A DNA stretch of 64,000 nucleotides. It comes from Marinobacter nauticus. Its GTDB lineage: Bacteria; Pseudomonadota; Gammaproteobacteria; Pseudomonadales; Oleiphilaceae. The translations under genes were made by a program, and so were the position numbers. Below are positions 41,366-50,470 of this stretch, one piece after another. Position 1 is the stretch's first letter; every line of letters starts with the position of its first letter. The notes beneath the pieces are model-generated. The model saw nothing but the letters and a program-made list of their open reading frames with translations. It did not search any database and had not been told where the DNA came from. Location of the stretch: NCBI RefSeq assembly GCF_003634635.1, contig NZ_RBJB01000002.1, positions 1,143,020-1,207,019 of the forward strand, read 5' to 3'.

Positions 41366-42436
41366 TCAGGCCGCGAAGCAATGCAAGGCATCAGACGGCA
41401 GGTTGAGACAGACTGCACCGCCCACCCGCAATTCCAGTTGTCGGGCAGAGCGCGGGTCTACGTCCACCACCAGGTCCAGTTCCACGCCATGCAGCCGGAC
41501 GTGGGTGCGAATAAAGGCCCCCAGGTAATCCATCGCCTGGACCTGGCCTTCCCACTCACCGTCGCCCTGCGGCAGGAGATGAACATCCTCAGGCCGAATC
41601 GCCAGACGAATGCCGTCCGGCGTGGCCGGTAGCGGCCTGACCAGATCCAGCTCCCGATTGCCGAGGCGAACACGTTGCCCGTTCACTGGAGCGCTGTCGA
41701 AAAAGTTCATTGCCCCGATAAACGACGCCACAAACGCCGAAGCAGGCTGTTGGTAGATGTCCAGGGGTGTTCCCACCTGTTCAATCACCCCGTTATTCAT
41801 AACCACCACTCGGTCTGCCATGGCCAGGGCTTCTTCCTGATCGTGGGTTACCATGATGGTGGTAACGCCCAGTTGCTTCTGCAGGCTGCGAATCTCGCTG
41901 CGAAGGTGGTGGCGAACTTTCGCATCCAGAGCTGAGAGTGGCTCATCGAGAAGCAGCAGGCCCGGGGATGGCGCCAAGGCTCGGGCAAGCGCCACCCGTT
42001 GCTGCTGGCCACCGGAAAGCTGCGCGGGATACTTGCGGGCGTGATCCTCCAGCCCGACCACGGCCAGAAGCTCGTCTACCCGATCACGAACCCGGGCCTT
42101 GGGCATACCGATGCTACGCAGTCCGTACGCCACATTGTCGGTTACCGTCATGTTCGGGAACAGCGCGTAGGACTGGAACACAATGCCGAAGTCACGATCC
42201 CGGGGCGGCTTTTGCGAGATATCGACATCGCCCTGTCGGAGCGTGCCGCAGCTCTGCTGTTCAAGCCCGGCAATAATGCGAAGCAGGGTCGTCTTGCCAC
42301 ATCCGGACGGCCCCAGAAAACACACCAGTTCACCGGGCTCAATGGTGAGATTGATATCCTTCAAGGCACAAAACTCGCCGAAGAACTTGTTTACGCCCCG
42401 GACTTCCAGACGACTTCCCTGGGTATGCTGAATCAT
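41366..42436 (-). CDS. phnT: AEP ABC transporter ATP-binding protein
   Basis: 356 residues. Walker A GPSGCGKTT, Q-loop, signature LSGGQQQRVALARAL and Walker B LLLLDEPLSALD, then a TOBE-like C-terminal domain of ~110 residues as in spermidine, phosphonate and iron ABC importers. ATG 42436 is preceded by AGGGGG at six bases; a much longer frame starting at 42565 overlaps the binding-protein gene and is rejected. Named phnT from context. Confidence 0.9.
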   Translation of the reverse strand: MIQHTQGSRLEVRGVNKFFGEFCALKDINLTIEPGELVCFLGPSGCGKTTLLRIIAGLEQQSCGTLRQGDVDISQKPPRDRDFGIVFQSYALFPNMTVTDNVAYGLRSIGMPKARVRDRVDELLAVVGLEDHARKYPAQLSGGQQQRVALARALAPSPGLLLLDEPLSALDAKVRHHLRSEIRSLQKQLGVTTIMVTHDQEEALAMADRVVVMNNGVIEQVGTPLDIYQQPASAFVASFIGAMNFFDSAPVNGQRVRLGNRELDLVRPLPATPDGIRLAIRPEDVHLLPQGDGEWEGQVQAMDYLGAFIRTHVRLHGVELDLVVDVDPRSARQLELRVGGAVCLNLPSDALHCFAA

Positions 42437-42525
42437 GGTACCCCCTGCTTTTCTGATATCTGCCCGGGCACACCAGAACGGGTGCCCGGTCGCACAGGCC
42501 GGGGCTGGGCCCGGCTCCGAGCGGA

Positions 42526-43539
42526 TTACTTGGCTTCGGATTTGCCGTCGTAACGACGCGCCCACTCGGTCAGAATGGCTTCGCGATTACTGGCGGCCCA
42601 ACCGAAATCGTTGTCGATAATCAGCGCTTCCGCGTTGGCGGGAAAATGTTCCACCGGCTGTGCCACACCTGGCATCGCTACAATGGCGTAGCCTTCGTTG
42701 TACATCTCCATGGCCTGGCGGGTGATTGACCAGTCGACCAGAGTCTGGGCGGCTTCCAGTTTGTCGGTGCCGTCAACAATGGCGGTCGCTTCAACTTCCC
42801 AGCCCAGCCCTTCTTCCGGGAACACCAATTCAAGAGGCGCGCCCTTCTCTTTCAGACGAGCACCACGGAAAGCGAAAGACACACCAATCGAGGTCTCACC
42901 CGAAGCAGCCATTTTGCAAGGCTTGGAGCCGGAGTGCGTATAGCGACTGATGTTCTGATGCAGGCCGTCCATGAACTCCCAGCCTTTGTCTTCGCCCATC
43001 AACTGGAGCCAGGCTGAAACGTCCAGAAAACCGGTTCCGGAAGAGTTCGGGTTCGGCATCACAACATGGCCCCGATACACCGGATTGGTCAGATCCTGCC
43101 AACTGGTGGGCATGGGCAAATTGTTCTTCTCAGCCTCGATGGTGTTGACGCATACCGCCGCCATCCAGGCATCCATGCCCACCCATGAGGGAGTCTCATC
43201 GCGGTCACGGAACTTCGGCGACAGTTTTTCCAGCCCTTCCGGTGCATAAGGCGTCAGCATGCCCTCGTTCTTCAGCAACAGCAGGCTGGTTCCCGCCAGC
43301 CCCCAAACGACATCTGCCTGCGGGTTTTCTTTCTCGGCCAGCAGTCGCGCGGTGATGACACCGGTGGAGTCGCGAACCCAGTTGATCTTGATGTCCGGGT
43401 GGTCTTCATTGAATCGGGCGGCATACTTCTTGAGATCTTCCGCCTCAACCGCGGTGTACACGGTCAGTTCGGTCTGGGCGTTGGCGTTAACGGCCGCCAT
43501 CAGGGCGGCCAGGGCCAGGGCTTTTTTCAGGTGTTTCAC
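42526..43539 (-). CDS. phnS: AEP ABC transporter periplasmic binding protein
   Basis: 337 residues with a Sec signal peptide (~1-22, ending NANA). The mature protein opens ELTVYTAVEAEDLKKYAARF, the pattern of the putative 2-aminoethylphosphonate and iron(III) extracellular binding proteins (SBP class 1/6). The phn context favours AEP. First gene of the importer operon; PhnR-type palindrome and Pho-box-like repeats lie upstream. Confidence 0.88.
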   Translation of the reverse strand: MKHLKKALALAALMAAVNANAQTELTVYTAVEAEDLKKYAARFNEDHPDIKINWVRDSTGVITARLLAEKENPQADVVWGLAGTSLLLLKNEGMLTPYAPEGLEKLSPKFRDRDETPSWVGMDAWMAAVCVNTIEAEKNNLPMPTSWQDLTNPVYRGHVVMPNPNSSGTGFLDVSAWLQLMGEDKGWEFMDGLHQNISRYTHSGSKPCKMAASGETSIGVSFAFRGARLKEKGAPLELVFPEEGLGWEVEATAIVDGTDKLEAAQTLVDWSITRQAMEMYNEGYAIVAMPGVAQPVEHFPANAEALIIDNDFGWAASNREAILTEWARRYDGKSEAK

Positions 43540-43577
43540 GCTACTCTCCTTTTACGGCATCAGTTCGGTTAGGCTTT

Positions 43578-43591
43578 CTGGTCTATACCAG
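43578..43591. promoter_or_regulatory. PhnR-type operator upstream of phnS
   Basis: CTGGTCTATACCAG. The palindrome is identical (reading the other strand) to the site at 46944-46957 before the FAD-phnW-phnX operon. It contains GT-N-TA-N-AC, the core recognised by HutC-type GntR regulators, the class of PhnR. On the minus strand TATAGA inside it could be the -10 element, which would suit repression. Confidence 0.75.
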
Positions 43592-43621
43592 ATTCGCTAA
43601 CCACCACCTTAGGGACATTTG

Positions 43622-43650
43622 ATTGCAAAGACGTGACAGATCAATGACGT
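43622..43650 (-). promoter_or_regulatory. Pho-box-like repeats upstream of phnS
   Basis: On the minus strand: ACGTCAT-4-CTGTCAC-4-TTGCAAT, three 7-base units every 11 bases, matching CTGTCAT at 5, 6 and 4 of 7 positions. This is the PhoB layout, placed upstream of the operator. Confidence 0.5.
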
Positions 43651-43665
43651 TTCCTTGTCGGTCCC

Positions 43666-44493
43666 TCAGGGGCGCTCTCCCGCTGCCAGACGCCTCTCGA
43701 TATCGCGGATAACGCCCGGCAGGTCCTGTATCGAATCGATGACATAGTGGGCTGCCGATCTCGCCATCACCTGGCGACCACGGGCCAGCAACGCTTCGCG
43801 ATCGTTCTCCGGAAGGGCGTAAAACTGAGCTTCACTCAATCCGACTGAATTACCGGAGGCCACTACGGCCACCGTCCACATACCCGCATTCAGACCTTCC
43901 TCAATACCCGTCCCTGTGTCGTCCACTTTGACGCAGGCCTGAACTGCGCCAATGCCCAGCTCGAGTGCGTTTTTCAGGCTCATGTGGGGTGCCGGCCTAC
44001 CGGCCGGCACTTCTGTCGCCACAACCACGCTTTCCGGCATAAACCCCTGATCCGCGAGCCCCGGCAGCATAACGTTCACCATGTCTCGGCTATATCCGGT
44101 GTTCACCCCCAACCTGATGCCTTTTTCACGAAGCAGATCCTGAAGCGCCAGAGCACCCGGAATCAGTGTTGCCCGTTCCGCAATCGCCGCGGTCTGAAGG
44201 GGCAGAAATGCCTCATATAGGCGATCGACATCAGCGGCCTCCGGCGCCTTACCATGAGCCTCCAGCCATTGGCTCCGAATGCGGGGCATCGCCAGCAAAC
44301 AACGGATATGCTCACGCTTTTCGGTCCCCATGGGCTCCCGGGCTTCGGTTTCGGAGACATCAATGCCCTCGTTCCGGAAGAGCTGGAGAAAGGCCTGAAT
44401 CGGTGCCAGTGAACCGAAATCCACGCAGGTTCCGGCAAGGTCCATAATCACCGCTTGCAGAGGACCGGTGTAACGACGGGTGTAACTGTGCAT
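43666..44493 (-). CDS. phnX: Phosphonoacetaldehyde hydrolase (phosphonatase)
   Basis: 275-residue HAD enzyme that breaks the C-P bond of phosphonoacetaldehyde to acetaldehyde and phosphate. The nucleophile Asp is in VIMDLAGTCVDFG, where DLAGT replaces the usual DxDGT and is diagnostic of phosphonatase. The Schiff-base Lys lies in MGTEKREHI, and the acidic motif is KVDDTGTGIEEG. ATG 44493 follows AAGGAAG; the frame continues upstream over phnW but without family similarity. Third gene of the FAD-phnW-phnX operon, 31 bases after phnW. Confidence 0.95.
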   Translation of the reverse strand: MHSYTRRYTGPLQAVIMDLAGTCVDFGSLAPIQAFLQLFRNEGIDVSETEAREPMGTEKREHIRCLLAMPRIRSQWLEAHGKAPEAADVDRLYEAFLPLQTAAIAERATLIPGALALQDLLREKGIRLGVNTGYSRDMVNVMLPGLADQGFMPESVVVATEVPAGRPAPHMSLKNALELGIGAVQACVKVDDTGTGIEEGLNAGMWTVAVVASGNSVGLSEAQFYALPENDREALLARGRQVMARSAAHYVIDSIQDLPGVIRDIERRLAAGERP

Positions 44494-44524
44494 AACGCTT
44501 CTTCCTTTTGCGATCAGAGTGAGA

Positions 44525-45676
44525 TCATTGGTTTTCAAGATTGTCTGGCGCAGCAGCCGGAGGGGGTACCGGCACCGGCATTCCCAGCGACTGACAGGCA
44601 TCGGCAATCGCCGCCACCACTGCATCAATCTGCGGATCATGAAGTTGGCCAATACAGCCAAGCCGGAAGCTCTCCGCGACCGTCAGCTTGCCGGGATAGA
44701 TCAGGAAACCTCGGGCCTTGATGGCCTCGTAAAAACGGGGAAAATCGAAATCCGGGCTGTCTGGAGACAGGAAAGTCGTAATGATTGGAGACAGCCATTC
44801 ATCGGCCAGCAGAGTCTGGAATCCTAGCTCGCGAAGGCCCGCCACCAGTCGGTCGCGGTTTCGGCTGTAGCGGGCAAGACGACCGGCCACACCGCCCTCG
44901 GCCTCGTGTTCTCGCAGGGCCTGCAAAAAGGCGGCGACCACGTGGGTCGGCGGCGTATAGCGCCACTGCCCCGTTCTTTCCATGTACCGCCATTGGTCGT
45001 GCAGATCCAGCGACAGGCTGTGGCACTGCCCTTCGGATTCAGACAGCAGGGTCTTGTCCACTATGGCAAAACCGAAACCCGGCACACCTTCAAAGCACTT
45101 GTTAGCGGACGAAATCAGCGCCGCACAGGGTAACTCCGCCACGTTGACCGGCAACGCGCCAAACGCGCTCATACTGTCGATAATCAGGCGCTTGCCAGCC
45201 TTTTCACAGACCTCGGCGATTTCAGGAATCGGGTTGAGAATGCCCGAACTGGTTTCGCAGTGGACGACCACCACCTGATCAATCTCCGGGTACTGTCGAA
45301 GTGTCCGTGCCACCTCGTCACCCCGCGGCGGATGGTAATCTCCTTTGTCGATGGCCAGGCATCGACGGCCCAAGCGATCAAGAATTTTGCTGATTCGCTG
45401 TCCATAGGCTCCGTTCATCAGTACCAGCGTGGTGCTGTTCCGGGGAACCAGCGTGCCCAACGTGGCCTCCACCGCAAAGGTACCGCTACCCTGCATGGGA
45501 ACGCACACATGACTATCCTGGCCACCGGCCACACGCAGCAGACGCGCGCACACCTCTGCGGTCAGTTCATTAAAGTCGTTATCCCAGGAGCCCCAGTCGT
45601 GCAACATGGCCTGCTTCACAGACAGACTGGTGGTCAGCGGACCGGGGGTCAGTAAATACGGATCGTTCGGGGTCAT
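44525..45676 (-). CDS. phnW: 2-aminoethylphosphonate-pyruvate transaminase
   Basis: 383-residue class V PLP aminotransferase converting AEP and pyruvate to phosphonoacetaldehyde and alanine. The PLP Lys is in [18 protein letters not shown], a pattern specific to PhnW, and the N-terminus [10 protein letters not shown] is typical. ATG 45676 follows GGAG at six bases; an in-frame TTG at 45688 is not favoured. 17 bases after the FAD enzyme gene. Confidence 0.95.
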   Translation of the reverse strand: MTPNDPYLLTPGPLTTSLSVKQAMLHDWGSWDNDFNELTAEVCARLLRVAGGQDSHVCVPMQGSGTFAVEATLGTLVPRNSTTLVLMNGAYGQRISKILDRLGRRCLAIDKGDYHPPRGDEVARTLRQYPEIDQVVVVHCETSSGILNPIPEIAEVCEKAGKRLIIDSMSAFGALPVNVAELPCAALISSANKCFEGVPGFGFAIVDKTLLSESEGQCHSLSLDLHDQWRYMERTGQWRYTPPTHVVAAFLQALREHEAEGGVAGRLARYSRNRDRLVAGLRELGFQTLLADEWLSPIITTFLSPDSPDFDFPRFYEAIKARGFLIYPGKLTVAESFRLGCIGQLHDPQIDAVVAAIADACQSLGMPVPVPPPAAAPDNLENQ

Positions 45677-45693
45677 TGGAGTCTCCAACGGAA

Positions 45694-46926
45694 TTAGCCA
45701 GTGCGTTTGCGGGCTCGTGCCGCAGCACAGCGGTGGATAAAATCAGAATCAAAGGGATCAATGGCGCCAAACCGGTCCAGGCGAAACGGCTCGGAAGTGA
45801 CGAAGGTCGGCTGGCCGGCTATCAGTTCGCTGATGAATCGACCAATGCCTCCCGACATACCAATGCCGGCACCGGAACAGCCGGTTGCAGCGATAAAACC
45901 CTGAATGCCGGGCATGGGGCCTAGCAGGTAGAAGCCGTCCGGGGTATAGCTGGAAACGTTGCTGACGTATTGGGCCAACCGGAGTTCGTCCAGCAGGGGA
46001 AGCTGAGACCGCAGTGACGCGTACCCGTCCTCAAGGGCGTGCTCACCCGCTGGATCGGTATCGAAGCGGAAACCCTGCAGACTCTCGGGCAGGGCCGCCG
46101 GGTCTGCAACCACGGCCTGAGCCTCCCGAAGACCGAACAGCAAACCGCCCACGTCTGGCCGCGCATAGGCGCCACTGTCGGGCAATATCGTCATCGGGCC
46201 ATGGGCAGGAATACGAGCGTCAGGTGCGGATATCCAGTAATGACTGCGCACCGGCGCCATGCCAAGGTGAACACCCACTTGCCTGGCCAGAGCCGTACTC
46301 CAGGGGCCGGCGGCATCAACCACCAGGCCGGCCGAGAGCACCTCACCATGCTCGAGGCGAACACCCGTTACCCGGCCACCCTGCATCAGCAGGTCGCTGA
46401 CACTTTGCTTCAGACGAAACCGAACACCATGGCGGCGCCCCTCAGCGGCATAAGCCATGCACAACGAATAAGGATCAATATAGCCATCGTCCGGCAACCA
46501 GAGGGCGGCAGTATCGGGTGTCAAATCAAGCCACGGAGCCAGTTGCATGGCATCCTGCACGGCAATCGCTTTTGCAGTCACGCCGGCCTCTTTTGCTCGC
46601 CGGGCTGTCTCTTCGAGCTGGCGCAGCCCGTCTGGTCGCGCAGACACCTGCAGACTGCCAACGCTTCTGAGCGGTAAGGGCTCACCGCTGCTCTGCCCCA
46701 TTTCCTCAATAGCGCGAAAGGTTTCCATGGCCAAAGCCGTCAAGGCCGAATGCGGACGGATACGGGTAAGAAGCGCAGCCGCGTAGCTGGTGGTCTGCTC
46801 TCCCAGACCGTGTCGCTCAACCACGGTGACGCTGAGGCCGGGTAAACGACTGAGATATCGGGCAATCGCGCATCCGAGGATGCCGCCTCCAATAATGACG
46901 ACATCCGGATGATGGGGTGTGGGCAT
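45694..46926 (-). CDS. FAD-dependent amine oxidase-like enzyme of the AEP operon
   Basis: 410 residues of the DAO family (glycine oxidase/sarcosine oxidase-like). N-terminal dinucleotide motif [17 protein letters not shown]; later [10 protein letters not shown]-terminal FAD motif [19 protein letters not shown]. First gene of the operon with phnW and phnX, directly behind a PhnR-type operator. I recall reports that FAD enzymes in such operons oxidise N-methyl-AEP, and sometimes AEP, directly to phosphonoacetaldehyde; that would make this a second entry point feeding PhnX. Substrate assignment is inference. Confidence 0.85.
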   Translation of the reverse strand: MPTPHHPDVVIIGGGILGCAIARYLSRLPGLSVTVVERHGLGEQTTSYAAALLTRIRPHSALTALAMETFRAIEEMGQSSGEPLPLRSVGSLQVSARPDGLRQLEETARRAKEAGVTAKAIAVQDAMQLAPWLDLTPDTAALWLPDDGYIDPYSLCMAYAAEGRRHGVRFRLKQSVSDLLMQGGRVTGVRLEHGEVLSAGLVVDAAGPWSTALARQVGVHLGMAPVRSHYWISAPDARIPAHGPMTILPDSGAYARPDVGGLLFGLREAQAVVADPAALPESLQGFRFDTDPAGEHALEDGYASLRSQLPLLDELRLAQYVSNVSSYTPDGFYLLGPMPGIQGFIAATGCSGAGIGMSGGIGRFISELIAGQPTFVTSEPFRLDRFGAIDPFDSDFIHRCAAARARKRTG

Positions 46927-46943
46927 GGTAGCTCCTCGCTCAT

Positions 46944-46957
46944 CTGGTATAGACCAG
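46944..46957. promoter_or_regulatory. PhnR-type operator upstream of the FAD-phnW-phnX operon
   Basis: CTGGTATAGACCAG, 17 bases before the FAD gene ATG. Same palindrome as at 43578-43591, read from the other strand. The GT-N-TA-N-AC core fits a HutC-type GntR protein such as the adjacent PhnR. Confidence 0.78.
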
Positions 46958-46969
46958 TTTGACGAGGAA

Positions 46970-47000
46970 CTGTGACGGTTTTATGAAGACCCGATGACAG
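46970..47000 (-). promoter_or_regulatory. Pho-box-like repeats upstream of the FAD-phnW-phnX operon
   Basis: On the minus strand: CTGTCAT-CGGG-TCTTCAT-AAAA-CCGTCAC. Three 7-base units every 11 bases match CTGTCAT at 7, 4 and 5 of 7 positions, the expected architecture of a PhoB site. It lies 13-43 bases upstream of the operator. Confidence 0.6.
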
Positions 47001-47024
47001 TCCGGAGACGATCTGCCGGAGTGG

Positions 47025-47753
47025 TCAGCTCACTTCAACCTGAATACTCAAGGCATCGTGCAGCCAGAACTCTTCATCGAACTCGATAAAGCCTCCCTGA
47101 CCGTCCTGACTGCAACGGGTGACATAGAGCCCTGCGGTACCAGCCGTTACACCGATGGCACTCGCCTGAGGATCCACCAACGCCGTGGGATACATTTCAA
47201 TTCGCTTACCCTTCAGTTCCACGCCGTATTGCTCACGGAGAAGTTTCCAGAGCGAGCGGTTGAAATCGTATGTCTCAATGCCCGGCAAGCGGGTTGCATT
47301 CAGGTAAATGTTCTCAACCAGCACTGGCCGGCCATCAATCTGACGGCGCCGACGAAGCCAGATCACCGGATCGCCGACAGCCAGGCCGGTTTTTGTGGCA
47401 AGCCAGGCATTGGCCTCGGTCGCGGTGACATCCAGGGTTTCGGTTTCGGGCACTCGCCCCTGAGCGGCAACGTTGTCTGAGAAACTGTAATCGTGCGTTG
47501 GCTTATAGATCAGCCGGGGCGGGGAAACAAACCAGCCACGGCGATTGGAGCGGTAGATCTTTCCTTCTGCTTCCAGTTGCGCGAGCGCGAGACGGGTGGT
47601 GACGCGGGTAGTGCCGAATTGTTCGGCCAGGATTCGCTCGGAAGGTAATCGGGTATTCGGGGTCAGCACTCCCTTGTCAATCTGCCCCGCTAACTGATCT
47701 CGCACCCTCAGATAAAGCGGCAGGGTACCCTCCGCAAACGCTTGCTGCTGCAT
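47025..47753 (-). CDS. phnR: GntR/UTRA regulator of AEP use (PhnR)
   Basis: 242 residues. N-terminal GntR winged helix (LPSERILAEQFGTTRVTTRLALAQLEAEGKIYRS is split here across ~35-70) and a C-terminal UTRA effector domain (~90-240) with the usual VYLNATRLPG-like segment (NIYLNATRLPGIETYD). HutC subfamily, as in known PhnR regulators that respond to AEP. The gene lies between the two target sets on the minus strand. No CTGGT palindrome precedes it, but a Pho-box-like repeat does. Confidence 0.88.
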   Translation of the reverse strand: MQQQAFAEGTLPLYLRVRDQLAGQIDKGVLTPNTRLPSERILAEQFGTTRVTTRLALAQLEAEGKIYRSNRRGWFVSPPRLIYKPTHDYSFSDNVAAQGRVPETETLDVTATEANAWLATKTGLAVGDPVIWLRRRRQIDGRPVLVENIYLNATRLPGIETYDFNRSLWKLLREQYGVELKGKRIEMYPTALVDPQASAIGVTAGTAGLYVTRCSQDGQGGFIEFDEEFWLHDALSIQVEVS

Positions 47754-47799
47754 ACTCCGCTCCTGTCACCCACAAAACCTGCCACGCTAAGCCGGCACT

Positions 47800-47817
47800 G
47801 TGACGACAGTATGACAG
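47800..47817 (-). promoter_or_regulatory. Pho-box-like repeat upstream of phnR
   Basis: On the minus strand CTGTCAT-ACTG-TCGTCAC: a perfect first unit and a second at 4 of 7, separated by four bases, about 47 bases before the phnR ATG. Confidence 0.42.
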
Positions 47818-47864
47818 AGCACGGGCGAAGGGCGTAAGTTCCTGAACCCGGTACGTTAAAACAA

Positions 47865-47898
47865 GAAACCCCGGGCCACATCGGCGGCCCGGGGTTTC
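47865..47898 (-). terminator. Rho-independent terminator after the metallophosphoesterase gene
   Basis: GAAACCCCGGGCC at 47865-47877 pairs perfectly with GGCCCGGGGTTTC at 47886-47898 around an eight-base loop. On the minus strand it is followed by TTGTTTT. It lies 32 bases after the phosphoesterase stop and separates it from phnR. Confidence 0.85.
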
Positions 47899-47929
47899 GG
47901 TCAATTGCTTTTCAATGAGCAAAGATCGC

Positions 47930-50359
47930 TCAGTACAGCAAACTCAGCGACACGTTATCAAAGTAAACGTCGTTGTCGTTGCCGGCCTTGCGCTCACCGC
48001 CAATGTGCACCACCACGCTGCGGACACCGGCCGGTAAAAAGCCCTCTATTGACTGGGTTTCCCAGCTCTTGATGGAGGCACTGGTACGCTCCGGCGACTG
48101 GTTCCACGCCACCGGTTGATCGTTCGCGTCGCGCAATTCAATCCTTAGTTCCGGTATATCATCCGCCGACCAGGTGGTCATTTGCGCCGAGAGATCCAGA
48201 TACACCTTGCCGGCGTCGATATCCTGTCCATAGGACGAAATATCCACCTGCTGGAACGCCGAATCCGTGCAGCAGTCGCCAGGCAGTCCCTGACCGAACC
48301 CACGGCCCGCGAAATAGTAGTCGCCCTCGGCCGCACCAAAGCCCCCGTTGTTGTTGGCCGTGATGGCACTGACCAGTCCGCTCGACAGCGTCCAGGCCGA
48401 CAGGTCTCCGGCTTCTGCATCACCATTGGTCAGCAGGTTCGGGGTGCGGGTGCCGGCCAGGCTGAAACTGTAGCCCTCACTCCAGGACGACCAGTTCATC
48501 TGCGAGTCTCTCACCCGGGCCCGCCAGTAATAGGTGGTGCCGGGTTTCAGCCCCAGAGTGGGCCTTGGCTGTCCGCCGTAGGCATCGTAGGAGGAAACGT
48601 GCGTATTCTGAGAGGCAAACCGTTTGTTCCAGCGGTAGTAGTCATCCCCCCCCGGACGGACGGTCTTCAGGCTTAACAGCGCCGACAGATTCAGGCGGAA
48701 GATATCGGCGCCCTGCTGGGTATCAATGGCTTCATAGCCCTGATATTCATCACCGCCCACCTGAGTGGCTTCATCATAGAACAGATTGTGGCGCCGGGTT
48801 TCGTTACCCCATACGTCAAACACGACCCCCTCGAACTGCTCATTCTCGGAGATCTGCCATTGCACTTCGTGCACCTGCTCAGGCGCTCCCACGTTCACCG
48901 CCAGCTGAATATCCGTGGCCGGCAGCTCACCCGTTCCCGCGGTTGCCTGCGGCAGGTTGTCATTGCGTTTACTGGCGAAGGTTACCTCATCCACCACCTC
49001 AAATTCGGTATCACCGTCATACCCGCCTTTTTTCCGCTGCAACGTCACCGAGGCGTCCGCTCCAAAACGGTACGTCAGCACGCTGTAACCAAACTCGCTA
49101 CGGCTGACCTCAAAGGTATCGTAGTCGCTGATCTGATTGTTCTGATGATCGGCGTTGTCGAGTGGTTCAATGTAGCCTGAGGCACTGGCTGCGTTGAGCC
49201 ACAGGTGCGGCGTGTTTAACGACTGCCCGCGGGAATAGGAATGAGTGTGCCCGAAGAAATGGCCGGTGACCGCACCGGTGCGGTCGCTGTATTTTTCCAG
49301 CTCTGACACCATTTCGCAGGAACCAATGCTTTCCCCCACATTCCACATCTCAGACAGGCAGCCGTGATGGAACATGCCCATCACGAAGGTCTTCTGCTGG
49401 ATTTCGGCATCAAGCAGCGTTTCCCGCAGCCATTGGCGCTGAACCGCCAAGGTCTCACGATTGAAACTGCCGTGGGCGCCCGAAATCGGGTAGCTGTCCA
49501 GCCCAATCAACCGAAGGTCCAGATAATCGATGAAATACCAGTGATCCTCATAGCCCACCGATCCGTTTTCCGGTGGCGACATGTAAGTTCGATACAGCTC
49601 CAGCTCCGCATTCGAGTAGTAGTCATGGTTACCCGGAACCGTAATCAGTGGCACGTAGGGTGTGATATCTGCCATTCGCCCGAACAGTTGGTCCCGCCAG
49701 TTGGAACGGTTGCCGCCGGTTTGTACCACGTCCCCGGAGATAGTAATGGCAGCAATGTTCTCGGCACAGGTCTCGGGCTGAGTACCGTTGCATTCCTCGG
49801 TCATGAAACCGTCTGTCACCACATTGTTCAGCACCACCTCGTAGATCTCCCGATCCAGCTGGGTGTCACTGATCGCAATGAACCGCGCCTGCTCAACATC
49901 GTCGCTCGCATCTGGCCAGGTTTTGAAGGCAAAGGCCTGTGTCACCCGCCCCACTCCGCCTGCGTCGTTCGTCAGCACGTAGTATTCGTACAAACGATTT
50001 GACTCGAGCCCCGACATGACCGCCCGATACACCAGGCCATCCTCGGAGTGAACGCCAGCGTCAATCTTCTGAAACTCGTCCGAACTGCCGAAAGGACGCA
50101 CCCACACCTGCGGCTGCGTGTTCTCGGTCTCAAACATCACCGTCATGGTATCGCTACCCGGTGCCTGCAAATACGGCCTGACAATGAATTCGGGGGGCTG
50201 CTCTGCCGCAGGCGCCGGCACCACCACAGGGTCTGGGTCGCCCGGCTGCTCAGTGCCAGGGGCCGGAGTTGCGTCAGAACTCGAACTGGAATCGTTACAG
50301 CCTGTCAGCAGCAGGGCCGAGGCACCGGCTGCCAGCAGTATGCGGTAGGGGGAAGACAT
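47930..50359 (-). CDS. Secreted lipoprotein metallophosphoesterase of the phn locus
   Basis: 809 residues. Lipoprotein signal with lipobox LLTGC near residue 21, then a Ser/Pro/Glu-rich linker. A fibronectin-like domain (~58-150) like that of purple acid phosphatases precedes a calcineurin-like phosphoesterase domain with all metal motifs: ISDTQLDREIYE, ISGDVVQTG, VPGNHDYYSN, GMFHHGC and GHTHSYSRGQ. A second fibronectin-like segment (GTTYYWRARVRD) and a C-terminal beta domain resembling a carbohydrate-binding module follow. Acts at or outside the outer membrane on a phosphate ester or phosphodiester. Three PhnR-type palindromes lie upstream, linking it to AEP use. Confidence 0.87.
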   Translation of the reverse strand: MSSPYRILLAAGASALLLTGCNDSSSSSDATPAPGTEQPGDPDPVVVPAPAAEQPPEFIVRPYLQAPGSDTMTVMFETENTQPQVWVRPFGSSDEFQKIDAGVHSEDGLVYRAVMSGLESNRLYEYYVLTNDAGGVGRVTQAFAFKTWPDASDDVEQARFIAISDTQLDREIYEVVLNNVVTDGFMTEECNGTQPETCAENIAAITISGDVVQTGGNRSNWRDQLFGRMADITPYVPLITVPGNHDYYSNAELELYRTYMSPPENGSVGYEDHWYFIDYLDLRLIGLDSYPISGAHGSFNRETLAVQRQWLRETLLDAEIQQKTFVMGMFHHGCLSEMWNVGESIGSCEMVSELEKYSDRTGAVTGHFFGHTHSYSRGQSLNTPHLWLNAASASGYIEPLDNADHQNNQISDYDTFEVSRSEFGYSVLTYRFGADASVTLQRKKGGYDGDTEFEVVDEVTFASKRNDNLPQATAGTGELPATDIQLAVNVGAPEQVHEVQWQISENEQFEGVVFDVWGNETRRHNLFYDEATQVGGDEYQGYEAIDTQQGADIFRLNLSALLSLKTVRPGGDDYYRWNKRFASQNTHVSSYDAYGGQPRPTLGLKPGTTYYWRARVRDSQMNWSSWSEGYSFSLAGTRTPNLLTNGDAEAGDLSAWTLSSGLVSAITANNNGGFGAAEGDYYFAGRGFGQGLPGDCCTDSAFQQVDISSYGQDIDAGKVYLDLSAQMTTWSADDIPELRIELRDANDQPVAWNQSPERTSASIKSWETQSIEGFLPAGVRSVVVHIGGERKAGNDNDVYFDNVSLSLLY

Positions 50360-50375
50360 GAGACTCTCCTTTTTT

Positions 50376-50389
50376 TTGGTATATACCAG
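50376..50389. promoter_or_regulatory. PhnR-type operator, proximal to the phosphoesterase gene
   Basis: TTGGTATATACCAG, 17 bases before the start codon and just upstream of AAAGGAGAG. Differs at one base from CTGGT-N4-ACCAG; contains GT-N-TA-N-AC. Confidence 0.68.
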
Positions 50390-50407
50390 TTTTGGTACCT
50401 ACCAAAA
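50390..50407. promoter_or_regulatory. Second palindrome in the phosphoesterase promoter
   Basis: TTTTGGTACCTACCAAAA: 8-base perfect half-sites around two bases, directly next to the first operator. It shares GGTA/TACC with the others. Confidence 0.6.
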
Positions 50408-50452
50408 TAGAGGGAGAAAGTGTCAGTCCTGTGATTATTGTGTTGCGGTCAC

Positions 50453-50470
50453 CTTAAAGATTCATGACAA
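50453..50470 (-). promoter_or_regulatory. Weak Pho-box-like repeat upstream of the phosphoesterase gene
   Basis: On the minus strand TTGTCAT-GAAT-CTTTAAG: units matching CTGTCAT at 6 and 4 of 7 positions, 11 bases apart. It is directly next to the distal operator. Weak on its own. Confidence 0.33.

Noticed and set aside
42437..42565. N-terminal extension of the ATP-binding protein
   Set aside because: Overlaps phnS, lacks ABC similarity, and a good ribosome-binding site precedes ATG 42436.
44494..44661. N-terminal extension of PhnX
   Set aside because: Overlaps phnW; phosphonatase similarity starts at ATG 44493.
47765..47860. Search for a CTGGT palindrome before phnR
   Set aside because: None found; only a weak Pho-box-like repeat, so autoregulation through the same operator is not supported.
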